Assembly: GCA_018003315.1 (NCBI GenBank) | Contig: JAGNEJ010000009.1 | Location: forward strand, 1-64,000 | DNA: 64,000 bases | Source: Verrucomicrobiales bacterium | Lineage (GTDB): Bacteria > Verrucomicrobiota > Verrucomicrobiia > Verrucomicrobiales > V1-33 | Direction of reading: 5' to 3' | Part shown: positions 50,977-59,299 of the stretch, one piece after another | How positions within the stretch are numbered: position 1 is the first letter of the stretch | How the letters are laid out: each line of letters opens with the position of its first letter | Notes under the pieces: generated by a model | The model's database searches: none | What the model saw: only the letters and a program-made list of their open reading frames with translations | Told to the model about the DNA's origin: nothing | Position numbers and translations under genes: made by a program

Positions 50977-51897
50977 ATGCGCCTTCCTGAAAAGAAGAAG
51001 CCCGGCGACCCGGTGCTGGCTGCCGACTGGAATCTCCTGCTTGAGGCCATCGCCGCCCGGACGCCGCGGCCGGGGCAGGGACTGGAACTCGTGGCGGCGT
51101 CAGGAGGGTTTGCCTATTCGCGACCTGGAAACGGAGCGCACCAGGCACAATCACTGCCTCCGTTCGGCGTGATAGGGATCTCGAAGCAGGAAGGGGACTA
51201 CCGGGTGACTCTCAAAGAGGGCTGGGTCATCGAACGGCGGGCGAAGAGCACGGACCAGCCGACGGTGAAGTTCTACATGCCGGTGAGCGGCACGACCAAA
51301 CTGGATACGGTCCCGCGCCCGCAGATCACGATGTCCGTGGGCGATACCCTGTGGTGCCGCATCAGAACCGATCCCTCGGGAGGCATCACCGGCACGCCGG
51401 AACTTCAGGTGGCGGCGGATGATCCGAACGGCACCCACAGCCGGCCACAGGATCCCGATGCCTCGGGCACCAACGGCGACTACTATGTGAAGCTCTTGAA
51501 ACTGGAGGCCGCGGAAGGGGGGCCGACAGTGAAAGTTTACCAGCAGAGCGACATCGAGCACTGGGCGACGCTGTGGACGGGAGAGAACACCGGCAGCGGC
51601 GCTCGCGTGTTCAAGACCCATGATGACGCCGGCAATGTTTACCGGTTCCGCTCGATCGCTGGTCGCACAGCCAGTCCCCAGGTGACAGTGAGCGAGGACG
51701 GCGATGTGGTCCGGGTGACGGGCAACGGGAAGGCCGGCTCACTGGTGCTCGCCGGGGCCTACACCAGCCCTCAACCACTGCTGGAGTGGGATGACGGGCT
51801 CATGACCACGAACGGGCAGGTCGCTCTAACCGTCAAAGAATACATGGTCTGCGAGTACGGCACTCCGATATCCGTGAAGTTTCTTGTCATTGAGTGA
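50977..51897 (+). CDS. Tail tip/baseplate-like protein
   Basis: 306-aa beta-rich protein beginning MRLPEKKKPGDPVLAADWNL. Contains APPFGVIGISKQEGDYRVTL-like segment PPFGVIGISKQEGDYRVTL near residue 62 and many short strands and aspartate/glycine turns thereafter. Probably part of the tail tip; no specific family seen. It starts 2 nt after the preceding stop and lies next to two more unassigned tail genes. Confidence 0.55.
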   Translation: MRLPEKKKPGDPVLAADWNLLLEAIAARTPRPGQGLELVAASGGFAYSRPGNGAHQAQSLPPFGVIGISKQEGDYRVTLKEGWVIERRAKSTDQPTVKFYMPVSGTTKLDTVPRPQITMSVGDTLWCRIRTDPSGGITGTPELQVAADDPNGTHSRPQDPDASGTNGDYYVKLLKLEAAEGGPTVKVYQQSDIEHWATLWTGENTGSGARVFKTHDDAGNVYRFRSIAGRTASPQVTVSEDGDVVRVTGNGKAGSLVLAGAYTSPQPLLEWDDGLMTTNGQVALTVKEYMVCEYGTPISVKFLVIE

Positions 51898-51898
51898 T

Positions 51899-52360
51899 AT
51901 GGCCCATCTGATTACCCCCATCCGAATCGACGGCTTTCCTTATTGCTGCGATCCCGTCACCCGGCGGACTGAGGCCTTGCTGGGCGGGATGGCTGCGGTG
52001 GTGGGTGAGAACGAATGGGAAATCTACCGCGTCCAGCAGGGAGAGGGGGCCGTCAGTGGTTCCCTTCGCTTTGGAGTTTGCTGCGCTACGACTGTGGATA
52101 TTGAACTCACCGGAGAAATTGAAACCCTGAACACCGGTTACGACAATATCGAGGTCCTCCTGAACGGAGAGCGGGAGTTCTTCCATGAGAGCCTGGATAC
52201 CAGCGATGATCCGGATGAAACGATCCACCTTGGCCCTATCCTGGTTACCCTCACGCTCACAGATCGCCCCTGCGGGCATCTCATCGAAATACGGGGCGGC
52301 ACGGTAGACGGCATCGCCAACAACGATGTCTGGTGGAGGGCCACCGTGGCGGTGCGTTGA
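51899..52360 (+). CDS. Hypothetical tail protein
   Basis: 153 aa, starts MAHLITPIRIDGFPYCCDPV; beta-rich, with two vicinal cysteine pairs (YCCDP, VCCATT). No family recognised. ATG 51899 follows the previous TGA by one base. Its stop TGA is part of the TTGACA element ahead of the fibre gene. Confidence 0.55.
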   Translation: MAHLITPIRIDGFPYCCDPVTRRTEALLGGMAAVVGENEWEIYRVQQGEGAVSGSLRFGVCCATTVDIELTGEIETLNTGYDNIEVLLNGEREFFHESLDTSDDPDETIHLGPILVTLTLTDRPCGHLIEIRGGTVDGIANNDVWWRATVAVR

Positions 52361-52375
52361 CACGGGTACCGGGGC

Positions 52376-53566
52376 GTGAAGCTCTACATCGACCTCGAAA
52401 CACTCGAACTGATTGAAGGCCCGGGATTCCGCAATCCGGTCGGCAGTATCCGTTTCAAGCGGGGCGATGCGGCCAAGCTCGAAGTTTCGTTCCTGAGCGG
52501 TGGCATGGCGCCGGCCAGCATCGGGTCGCCATCCGCTCTGGAGATTCACTTCGGGGTCAAGCCGCGCGGGCGTTACGACATTGGCTATCTGGTTCACAGC
52601 TCCGTCTGGACGATGCCTGCGGATGGCGCCCCGAGCCCAGTCTATGAATGCTGCCCGAGCTTTAACACGGTGGAGTTGGATTCCGCCCTCAACGTCGGTT
52701 CGTCCACAGGTTCGGAACTCTCCGAGATCACCCTCATGGGGGAAATCACATGGCGGGTCGGTGCTGGACAGCCCACAAGCACGCGCACGTTTGCGGTCGT
52801 AGTGGAGAACGACGTGAACCGGGGCACGGAGGGTGTTCCGGTATCGGCAACCCCTGCCTATCCGGCACCCGATGGAATTGAACTCGTCGCCCGCAAAGGA
52901 GTCTCCAACGGCTATGCCGCCCTCGATGGCAGCGGAAAGGTTCCCGCAGGCCAATTGAATGTCACCGCAGCTTCCATTGCGGACTCGACGGCCATCGGTC
53001 GAAACGTCATGACCGCATCGACGGCAGCCGGGGCACGTACGGCCATCGGAGCCGCCGGCCTCCCGGGAGCGCCATTGGGCAAGCTCCACGCCATCGATGA
53101 TACGCTGGCATGGGTCAGCATTTCACCGGGACGCCGGGTCATGCTCCCCTCGCCATTCTATTACTCCGCCAATCCGCTGCCGCTCCATTTCAAAGGGCTC
53201 TCCCTCTACGTCATTACCGAAGGCTATATCGCTGCGGGATACAGTCTCGCGGATTTGCTGGTCGTCATGGAATCCCATCACGGGTCCACCTTCTGGAGTC
53301 AGGTGCTCGCGACCGGTGCCAGCGACTGGTTTCTCCCTGGTTTCGCTGTGCTCAACAGTAGTCCTTCCGCTCGACTGGCAATTGGTGTGCAATCCTCGTG
53401 GCCGGGGATGACCAGCCAACCTGGCAGGCGGCATCCCGGATCGGAAGTCTTCCTTGATCCCCTTGGGATGGCCATGCTGCGCTTTCCATCAATGGGTGTG
53501 GTTTCGGTCCACGGCGACCTGACGGCCAGCGGAAGCGGCTACGGATATGGTTACGGCTCCTACTAA
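52376..53566 (+). CDS. Tail fibre protein
   Basis: 396-aa fibre-like protein from a GTG start. The N-terminal about 150 residues look like a tail-attachment domain. A classic fibre linker follows, SNGYAALDGSGKVPAGQLNV near residue 182. The C-terminal half is beta-rich and probably contains the receptor-binding domain; the last residues are low-complexity GSGYGYGYGSY. TTGACA at 52357-52362 is 13 nt before the GTG and supports this non-ATG start. The adhesin region is expected to vary among relatives. Confidence 0.78.
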   Translation: MKLYIDLETLELIEGPGFRNPVGSIRFKRGDAAKLEVSFLSGGMAPASIGSPSALEIHFGVKPRGRYDIGYLVHSSVWTMPADGAPSPVYECCPSFNTVELDSALNVGSSTGSELSEITLMGEITWRVGAGQPTSTRTFAVVVENDVNRGTEGVPVSATPAYPAPDGIELVARKGVSNGYAALDGSGKVPAGQLNVTAASIADSTAIGRNVMTASTAAGARTAIGAAGLPGAPLGKLHAIDDTLAWVSISPGRRVMLPSPFYYSANPLPLHFKGLSLYVITEGYIAAGYSLADLLVVMESHHGSTFWSQVLATGASDWFLPGFAVLNSSPSARLAIGVQSSWPGMTSQPGRRHPGSEVFLDPLGMAMLRFPSMGVVSVHGDLTASGSGYGYGYGSY

Positions 53567-53575
53567 CTCACAATC

Positions 53576-54991
53576 ATGAAAATCGCCTGCTTCATCTTTA
53601 CGCACGCTCCCGAAGCTCCACTCCTCTCCCGCTGCCTTACTGCAGCGCGCTCTGGAAGCGGAACCCACGAAGTCGAATTCATCATCGTCGAGGATGGCAA
53701 TGCGCCACTACCGCAGACAACCCGCGATCAACTGGCGGCCGGGGACACCGTGGTTATCCGTTCATCAAGCCCACGCCTTGGGGACCTGCGTGGTGAACTG
53801 TGGTTCGCTGAACAAGTCACCATCATGTCCGACCGTGCAGCCGATGCCGAAGTGATCATCAAGCTCGACCCTGATACACTCCTGCTCTCACTGACAGCGC
53901 TGATCCGCCCTCTACTTGAAAACAGCGAGGTCACAGCCGCCGGATTCGGCAGACCCGACAGCCATCTTTACGGTGCCTGTTGTGCCTACAGGCGGTGGTT
54001 CATCGATGCCATGGCCGCAAAATACGGACAACCGTCACCGGCACATGCGGTGGCACTCAGGGAAGCGTATGCGATCGGCAACGGCAGCCCGCCCGGCGAT
54101 CCGGTGCGTGAGGATGTCCTGCTCAGTCGCGAAGCCTTCGCCTGCGGCCGCGTCGATTTTGGACTGAAGTACACGCGATGGCTGCATGACAAGGATCCCC
54201 GCGATCTTGCCAGAGTGAAGTCGAATTTTCATGCCGTGCTTTTTGGCAACCCACCGCCAGTGGCTCACTCCGGAGCAGTGGGCCGGGAGGTCATTGCCAG
54301 AGTGATGGATGCGTTCCTGGCAGCCGACCGGAATGCCCCTCCCATGGACGAGGATGACCGCCCGGTGTTCATCATTGGGCTGGGGCCGGGACGATCCGGG
54401 ACTGCCTTCATGGCGACCCTGCTGAACATGCAACCCGGAGCGGCCATCTCCCATGAGAATTATTCCCCTGTCATCCTTGGCCTGCCTAATGTAGCCGGCT
54501 TCGCTGAGCGACTCATCGCCAGTCGTCCCCAGCGCTGGTTTGTCGGCGATTTCAGTGCGATCAACACATGGATGGCCAGGGGCATGACCGAGTGGCTAGC
54601 CGCCAACGGTTACACCGTGAAAATCGTGGCCACGACTCGTGATGAAGACGAACTGACTGCCTCGTGGCTCGATCAGATGGACCGCCAGCAGCATGATCCT
54701 TTCGTGACCGTTCCGCCGGAAGGTCAGCCACACCGGGGATGGTCCAAGGCGCTTCCCAAGTTCGACGACATCCCCGACCGGGAGCAGCGGGTGCGCGCCT
54801 ACTTCCAGTGGTGCGAAGGCCATGTCTCCGAACTTGAAGCCCTGTTTCCCGGCATGGTCCGCCGGATTGACACCGCGGACATGAACAACCCCGCAGAAAT
54901 CGGTGACCTCATGGACTGGATCGGAATCCCGCAGGCCGGCCGCCGACTCGAACTTCTTGGCACCCCAGTTAACCCCAGCCCCGACGCATGA
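53576..54991 (+). CDS. Glycosyltransferase-sulfotransferase fusion-like protein
   Basis: 471-aa two-part enzyme. Residues 1-250 resemble a GT-A glycosyltransferase: start MKIACFIFTH, FIIVEDGN at 36-42, and a DPD metal-binding motif at 98-100. Residues 262-471 resemble a sulfotransferase: FIIGLGPGRSGTAFMATLLN holds a PAPS 5'-phosphosulfate loop at 268-276. A later basic/acidic helix may supply the 3'-phosphate site. Located between the fibre and its putative chaperone, it may decorate tail or cell-surface glycans. Activities are inferred from folds; catalytic residues of the second domain are not certain. Confidence 0.7.
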   Translation: MKIACFIFTHAPEAPLLSRCLTAARSGSGTHEVEFIIVEDGNAPLPQTTRDQLAAGDTVVIRSSSPRLGDLRGELWFAEQVTIMSDRAADAEVIIKLDPDTLLLSLTALIRPLLENSEVTAAGFGRPDSHLYGACCAYRRWFIDAMAAKYGQPSPAHAVALREAYAIGNGSPPGDPVREDVLLSREAFACGRVDFGLKYTRWLHDKDPRDLARVKSNFHAVLFGNPPPVAHSGAVGREVIARVMDAFLAADRNAPPMDEDDRPVFIIGLGPGRSGTAFMATLLNMQPGAAISHENYSPVILGLPNVAGFAERLIASRPQRWFVGDFSAINTWMARGMTEWLAANGYTVKIVATTRDEDELTASWLDQMDRQQHDPFVTVPPEGQPHRGWSKALPKFDDIPDREQRVRAYFQWCEGHVSELEALFPGMVRRIDTADMNNPAEIGDLMDWIGIPQAGRRLELLGTPVNPSPDA

Positions 54992-55341
54992 ACCTCCGCA
55001 ACGCACTCGCCCGCCTTGAAGGCGCATTTGCTGCCCGCATCCGCCGGGGGATCACTGTCGGAGGACTGACTCTCCGTGCCGGGGATACCGACCGCACTGC
55101 CTTTGCCCAACTCCTTGTCATGCTCGGAGAAGCCGAACGGCTCAATGCCCTGCCCGGCGAGACTACCATCACCGACATCCACGGAGTGCCCCATGTGCTG
55201 CCCACGCCCCAAATCCGGGCGCTGCTCGTAACCTACGGCAGCATCTACCACGGAATCTGGCTGCAGCGCGTGCAGATGGAGAACGCCATCCGCGCCGCGG
55301 CAGACGATGCCGCCAGAGCCGCCGTTCCTGTGAATTTCTAA
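54988..55341 (+). CDS. Small tail-fibre-associated protein
   Basis: 117 aa, overlapping the GT-ST gene by ATGA. N-terminal LRNALARLEGAFAARIRRG; middle DTDRTAFAQLLVMLGEAERL and a C-terminal helix (IRALLVTYGSIYHGIWLQRV). The arrangement resembles DUF4376-type proteins seen after tail-fibre genes. Function unknown, possibly a fibre chaperone. Confidence 0.55.
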   Translation: MNLRNALARLEGAFAARIRRGITVGGLTLRAGDTDRTAFAQLLVMLGEAERLNALPGETTITDIHGVPHVLPTPQIRALLVTYGSIYHGIWLQRVQMENAIRAAADDAARAAVPVNF

Positions 55342-55349
55342 CCTTCCTG

Positions 55350-55541
55350 ATGATGCGCTTACACACTGACCTTGAAACCAGCCTGCGGGCTGTTGTTGGC
55401 ACTGCTTCGCCCATTCTGGGCGTGATCACCTCGTTGCAGGAGCAAATCGAATGGACCCTTCGCGTGGCCTCACTGATCGTGGGTCTGCTCGTCGGCATCA
55501 CCTCGCTCATCGGCATCGTTCGAAAGATGCGCGGCGGTTGA
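55350..55541 (+). CDS. Holin-like protein with one membrane segment
   Basis: 63-aa protein with a hydrophobic segment VASLIVGLLVGITSLIGIV (residues about 40-58) and a positively charged C-terminus RKMRGG. Size, place before the terminator and topology fit a class III holin. It would permeabilise the inner membrane so the M15 endolysin can act. Two ATG codons in tandem start it. Confidence 0.5.
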   Translation: MMRLHTDLETSLRAVVGTASPILGVITSLQEQIEWTLRVASLIVGLLVGITSLIGIVRKMRGG

Positions 55542-55559
55542 CGCAAGCAACAGTGGTCT

Positions 55560-55751
55560 ATGAAGACAATTCGATTCCTCTCCTTCGTCGGCAAAATTGC
55601 CGGCTTCGTCTCCGCGCTCAATGTGATCCCGTTCGTGGCTCCCGAAGTCGGGGCCTTCATCTTCGCGGCCGCCTCCATCCTCAAGGACGCCGCGAACCGC
55701 TTCGGCGATCTGCTCGACGACGGCATGGCGAACAAGAGCTTTGGCGTGTGA
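55560..55751 (+). CDS. Second small hydrophobic protein (holin/antiholin candidate)
   Basis: 63-aa protein with broad hydrophobic character: KIAGFVSALNVIPFVAPEVG and AFIFAAASILKDAANRFGDL. It may be a second holin, an antiholin or a small structural peptide. TTGACG at 55538-55543, 16 nt upstream. Last gene before the strong terminator at 55769-55807. Confidence 0.45.
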   Translation: MKTIRFLSFVGKIAGFVSALNVIPFVAPEVGAFIFAAASILKDAANRFGDLLDDGMANKSFGV

Positions 55752-55768
55752 GTGCCAGTGATGGCCAC

Positions 55769-55807
55769 AGGCCCCGGATGGCGAACGCTGTCCGGGGCCT
55801 TTCGTTT
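55769..55807 (+). terminator. Rho-independent terminator of the late operon
   Basis: Stem AGGCCCCGGA (55769-55778) with TCCGGGGCCT (55791-55800), a 12-nt loop and a T-rich TTCGTTT tail. It lies 18 nt after the last rightward gene. Its symmetric stem may also stop the convergent leftward genes. Confidence 0.85.
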
Positions 55808-55819
55808 GCCTCCCTGGGT

Positions 55820-56098
55820 TTACGCTGGCGGTTCGATCCGGTAGTGCTTCCGGAGTTCCGCCATCACGGCGTCGAATTCGAAGAGGTAGAACCGTGGCGA
55901 GGCCTTTATGTAGGGAATCACGCGCCTCGCGACCCAACTGTCGATGGTCCTGATACTGACGGAAAGCCGGCGGGCCAGTTCCTTCTTTTTGATCAGTGTC
56001 GGTTCAACCAGTCGGACGGATTGGCCGGGAAGGCAGGCCTTCGGGCCATTACAGGTCAGCGTGTCGTGCGATGTATCGGTGGTTAGTATTGCTTTCAT
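55820..56098 (-). CDS. Excisionase-like HTH protein
   Basis: 92-aa protein with a MerR/excisionase-type HTH: KKKELARRLSVSIRTIDSWV near residues 37-56, then the wing RVIPYIKASPRFYLFEFDA. It lies 44 nt downstream of the integrase gene on the same strand, a position and size fitting a recombination directionality factor, though it could equally be a regulator. Confidence 0.7.
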   Translation of the reverse strand: MKAILTTDTSHDTLTCNGPKACLPGQSVRLVEPTLIKKKELARRLSVSIRTIDSWVARRVIPYIKASPRFYLFEFDAVMAELRKHYRIEPPA

Positions 56099-56142
56099 GG
56101 TTGTGCATGGATGGTGATGTCAATGCGTGGGTTTTCCTGACG

Positions 56143-57426
56143 TCAGGAAATTTGCTGGAGCCGCTCACGAATGGTCGGCCGGATACCCCCCAGCGGATCC
56201 CATCCGTCGGGAGGCACGATCGAGAACCATTCCGTTGCCGATTGAGTATCGACGACCTCCCGGTAGTGGCGAAAAATGATCTTGGGAGAGTTCCCTGCCT
56301 CCAGTGAGGTCCGGGCCACGTCGCCGGTTTGGGCGACCCGGTAGCTGATGTAGGAGTGCCTGAGCGCGTTCTGGCGCCACCCTCCGGGAATGCCTGCTTT
56401 GACGGCGGTGTCCATCAGCGGGCCGGCCGTGTCGTTGAGCATTATGATTGGGCCGCATTTTTCACGCCATGGTGCGAGCCACGCCCGGAGATTCTCCGCC
56501 AACGGCACCAAACGCCGTGCAGCGGTCTTCGCCTTCTTTCCGGCAATCTCGATATGGCCCCGGTCCCATTTGATGTCATTCCATTCGAGGCGCCGGATTT
56601 CTGCCGACCGGATTCCAGCAAACCCTCCGATGGCAATGAGCGGCAGGATTCTTGCGTTGGCGGCGAGCAGCAGCGCACGCATCTCCTCCGGAGTAAAGAT
56701 TTCGATCCCAGAGTCCGGCACTTTGAACTGTTCGGTCTGCTCGGCCGCAGTCTTCCGTTCGGGGTGAAGATAGCCTTGACGCTTCGCGAATCCGAAAAGG
56801 GTCACAAGATTGGTCCGGATGTTGTTGCGGCTTACCGGCCCCAGCCCGTCCAGTGAGGAGAGGAACCGGCTGAGGTCTCCCACCGTAATCTCTGAAATCT
56901 GCCCCGGAAAGCAACGCGTGAACTTCTGAAAGTTTAGCTGACAGGTGCGGACGTAGGCGTCGCTCACGCCACTGGCTGTTCGCGACTGGATGAACTCCCC
57001 GACGACTTGGATCGTCGTCCGGCGGGGGAAAATATCAGTTCGATTGATGAGATAGAACCGCACCGCATCCGAGATCGGGATGTCTCCGGCGGCACGACGG
57101 GCACTGGCCCATTCATCCATGGCGGCAGCGAGGTTCACGCCAAATCGCCCGGCCAGGCTCTCGCAGTGGCGCAGAAGTTCGATGTCGCGTTTCGTGACCT
57201 CGTCCATCGTCTTCCATCCGTTAGTGATCCTGACGGTGATTTGCTGGGCGAGAAGCCGTGCGTGCTGCATGCAGGCGAGATGCTTCGACCTGCGGATGCC
57301 GCCCTCCTTCCAGTAGAGGGAAAACATCGGGTATCCATCCTTTCGGTTCACCGTGTAAATCTTAACTCGTGCGGGACCGGTTCCGATTTCCACAACACTA
57401 CTGCGTCGCTTGCGTTTCTGGGGCAT
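56143..57426 (-). CDS. int: Tyrosine recombinase (phage integrase)
   Basis: 427-aa integrase with an N-terminal arm/core-binding region and a C-terminal catalytic domain. Catalytic positions: R273 in GGFAGIRSAEIRRLEW, a lysine region near 297, R356 in NALRHSYISYR, and Tyr388 in FRHYREVVD. The first position of the HxxR box is asparagine (NALR) here, as in related phage integrases. ATG 57426 is preferred with AGGGG upstream; the frame runs on into tRNA-Pro (to 57588) and is unlikely to be used there. Adjacent to the tRNA, as expected for its attachment site. Confidence 0.9.
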   Translation of the reverse strand: MPQKRKRRSSVVEIGTGPARVKIYTVNRKDGYPMFSLYWKEGGIRRSKHLACMQHARLLAQQITVRITNGWKTMDEVTKRDIELLRHCESLAGRFGVNLAAAMDEWASARRAAGDIPISDAVRFYLINRTDIFPRRTTIQVVGEFIQSRTASGVSDAYVRTCQLNFQKFTRCFPGQISEITVGDLSRFLSSLDGLGPVSRNNIRTNLVTLFGFAKRQGYLHPERKTAAEQTEQFKVPDSGIEIFTPEEMRALLLAANARILPLIAIGGFAGIRSAEIRRLEWNDIKWDRGHIEIAGKKAKTAARRLVPLAENLRAWLAPWREKCGPIIMLNDTAGPLMDTAVKAGIPGGWRQNALRHSYISYRVAQTGDVARTSLEAGNSPKIIFRHYREVVDTQSATEWFSIVPPDGWDPLGGIRPTIRERLQQIS

Positions 57427-57543
57427 AGACCCCTGCGGAGGAGTCAACTTTGCTGGAATTCGTGCTGGAGTTCCTGTCGCGAATGAACCCGCATCGGGGT
57501 TAATCGTTGAGCTTCCGGGAGTTGCGTTGTTACTCCCGAAAGG

Positions 57544-57620
57544 TGGTCGGGCTGGCGGGATTCGAACCCACGACCCCTTGCACCCCATGCAAGTGCTCTA
57601 CCAAGCTGAGCCACAGCCCG
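57544..57620 (-). tRNA. tRNA-Pro (anticodon GGG), with encoded CCA
   Basis: Cloverleaf read on the minus strand from 57620: acceptor CGGGCTG pairs CAGCCCG, D arm GCTC/GAGC, anticodon stem CTTGC/GCAAG around loop ATGGGGT, giving anticodon GGG, and T arm GTGGG/CCCGC with TTCGAAT. The CCA is encoded at 57544-57546. Its 3' end faces the integrase, so it is probably the attB target. Confidence 0.9.
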
Positions 57621-57868
57621 ATTTCAGAAAACAGAAACGGGCCGGTATATCATGCCGCCCTCTGAGTTTTGCAAGCGGTTCCTGCACGGGGCGGGGGATT
57701 GCGGTGGATGGCGGAGGAATTCCGGCCCGGACGGCTTTGCGCCAACAGGCCAATGCAAGGGCGCGGGTGGGCTGTCCTGGCTTGCAAATCGCAGGCGGTT
57801 TTGAGGATCGGTGGAGGGTTTTGTTGCGTTGTGGCTGGGTGTGAGCCACTCTCTGGATTTTCCACATC
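57621..57868. other. Intergenic gap between tRNA-Pro and the alcohol dehydrogenase
   Basis: 248 nt with divergent flanks. No convincing ORF on either strand. It should contain the tRNA promoter (leftward) and the dehydrogenase promoter, neither of which I can place. Confidence 0.45.
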
Positions 57869-58894
57869 ATGAAATGCGCCGCAGTTGTCAATTATTCCCC
57901 TGAAAAAGGCTCCGTGGAAGTTCGGGAGGTGGAAAAGCCCTCGATTGGTCCGGAGGACGTGCTGCTGGAAGTGGCGAATGTCGGGGTGTGCGGGTCCGAT
58001 CTGCACCAGTGGACGGGGGATCAATCGTGGCCGGTCAACTACCCCGTGGTGCTGGGGCACGAATTCGGCGGACGCATCGTCGAGGTGGGCGCTGCCGTGG
58101 AGCACTGGAAGGAGGGAGACCGCGTGGTTTCCGAAACGGCGGCAATCATCAGCCGGGACAATCCGATGACTCGCCGGGGGCTTTACAATCTGGACCCGAC
58201 CCGCAGGGGGTTCGGTTACGGAGTGAATGGAGCGATGACAAAATATGTCAGGGTCCCGTCGCGCATCCTGCACGCCATTCCGGACAGACTGGCCTTTGAA
58301 GAGGCCTGTCTGACCGAACCGTGCTGCGTGGCCTACAATGCGGTGGTGAAAAACGCGCGCATTGAGCCGGGCGACCGCATCGTGGTGCTGGGGCCTGGCA
58401 CCATCGGCATTCTCTGCGCGGCCATGGCGCGGCTCTGCGGGGCGCAGGTGGCCATTGTCGGCCTGCCGCAGGATGCGCACCGGCTGGAAATCGCCAAACA
58501 GTATGGCTGCGAAACCATTGCCGGCGATGCAAAGCCCTGGGCGCTGCAGCGCGATGGCCTGGGCTGCGACGGGGTGATCGATGCCGCAGGAGCCAGCGTC
58601 ACCCTGAGGATTGCGCTTGATTTGGTGCGTCCGGCAGGCTGGATCAGCAAGGTGGGCTGGGGGCCGCAGCCGCTCGGATTTAACCTCGATCCCCTGGTGC
58701 AGAAAAATGTCACGCTGCAGGGCAGCTTCAGCCATAACTGGCCGGTGTGGGAGCGGGTGCTGGCACTGCTGGGCAGCGGGCAGTTCGAGGTCCGGCCCAT
58801 CATTGGAGGCGTCTGGCCGGTTACGGAGTGGCACGAGGCCTTCGAGAAAATGCACCGCGGCGAGGTCGTGAAGAGCATCCTGCGTCCGGTGTGA
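57869..58894 (+). CDS. Zinc-type alcohol/polyol dehydrogenase (MDR family)
   Basis: 341-aa medium-chain dehydrogenase. Catalytic zinc ligands: cysteine in VCGSDLHQW near residue 39, GHEFGG near 64, and CLTEP near 148. The NAD(P) Rossmann motif is VVLGPGTIGILCA (about 172-184). The usual four-cysteine structural-zinc lobe is missing; the region AAIISRDNPMTRRGLYNLDP occupies it. Likely oxidises a sugar alcohol, as sorbitol dehydrogenases do; substrate not known. Host gene beyond the phage right end. Confidence 0.88.
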   Translation: MKCAAVVNYSPEKGSVEVREVEKPSIGPEDVLLEVANVGVCGSDLHQWTGDQSWPVNYPVVLGHEFGGRIVEVGAAVEHWKEGDRVVSETAAIISRDNPMTRRGLYNLDPTRRGFGYGVNGAMTKYVRVPSRILHAIPDRLAFEEACLTEPCCVAYNAVVKNARIEPGDRIVVLGPGTIGILCAAMARLCGAQVAIVGLPQDAHRLEIAKQYGCETIAGDAKPWALQRDGLGCDGVIDAAGASVTLRIALDLVRPAGWISKVGWGPQPLGFNLDPLVQKNVTLQGSFSHNWPVWERVLALLGSGQFEVRPIIGGVWPVTEWHEAFEKMHRGEVVKSILRPV

Positions 58895-59299
58895 TGCGCC
58901 CCTGCGATGGGTGCGCATTCCCTTTCGCCTTCAAGTTGAGTGGAAGGCGCAAGCCGGAGGCTTGTCAGCTTGCCGCCGGTGGTTGCGCGGGTCTCCGAGC
59001 ACCACCACCGGTCGGCGGAGTCCTGCAAGGAGCGCCCCAGAGGGGTGTCGGAACGGACCGTCCGGCCCCCTGTTTCTGGCGCCCTTCCAGGGTGCGGAAC
59101 ATGCCGCCATGCTTCCGGGGGGAATCGCTGACACTCAACCCCCGGCTACCATCTGGCATCCCTCCGGGGTTGGGAACATCGTGATCCCGAAGTGGAGGCA
59201 ACTCGGCCTGCGTAAATTATTCCAAATAAACATTGACGCCAGCGTTTGAAATTCATTGGATTATCTGTTCGATCCCAAAAAAACACCTGACCCTTCTCC
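58895..59299. repeat. GC-rich intergenic region with short inverted repeats
   Basis: 405-nt region without a credible gene. It contains a stem after the dehydrogenase (ATGCGC/GCGCAT around 58893-58917) and small repeats such as AAGCCGGAGGCTT. Its sequence style (short GC-rich inverted elements, many out-of-frame ORFs) resembles interspersed repeats of this phylum, but no second copy is in this window. It ends with TTGACG near 59233, a weak -35 candidate for the next gene. Confidence 0.4.

Noticed and set aside
56143-57588. Integrase start at 57588 inside tRNA-Pro
   Set aside because: The first residues would be the translated tRNA. The ATG at 57426 has a purine-rich site upstream and fits integrase length.
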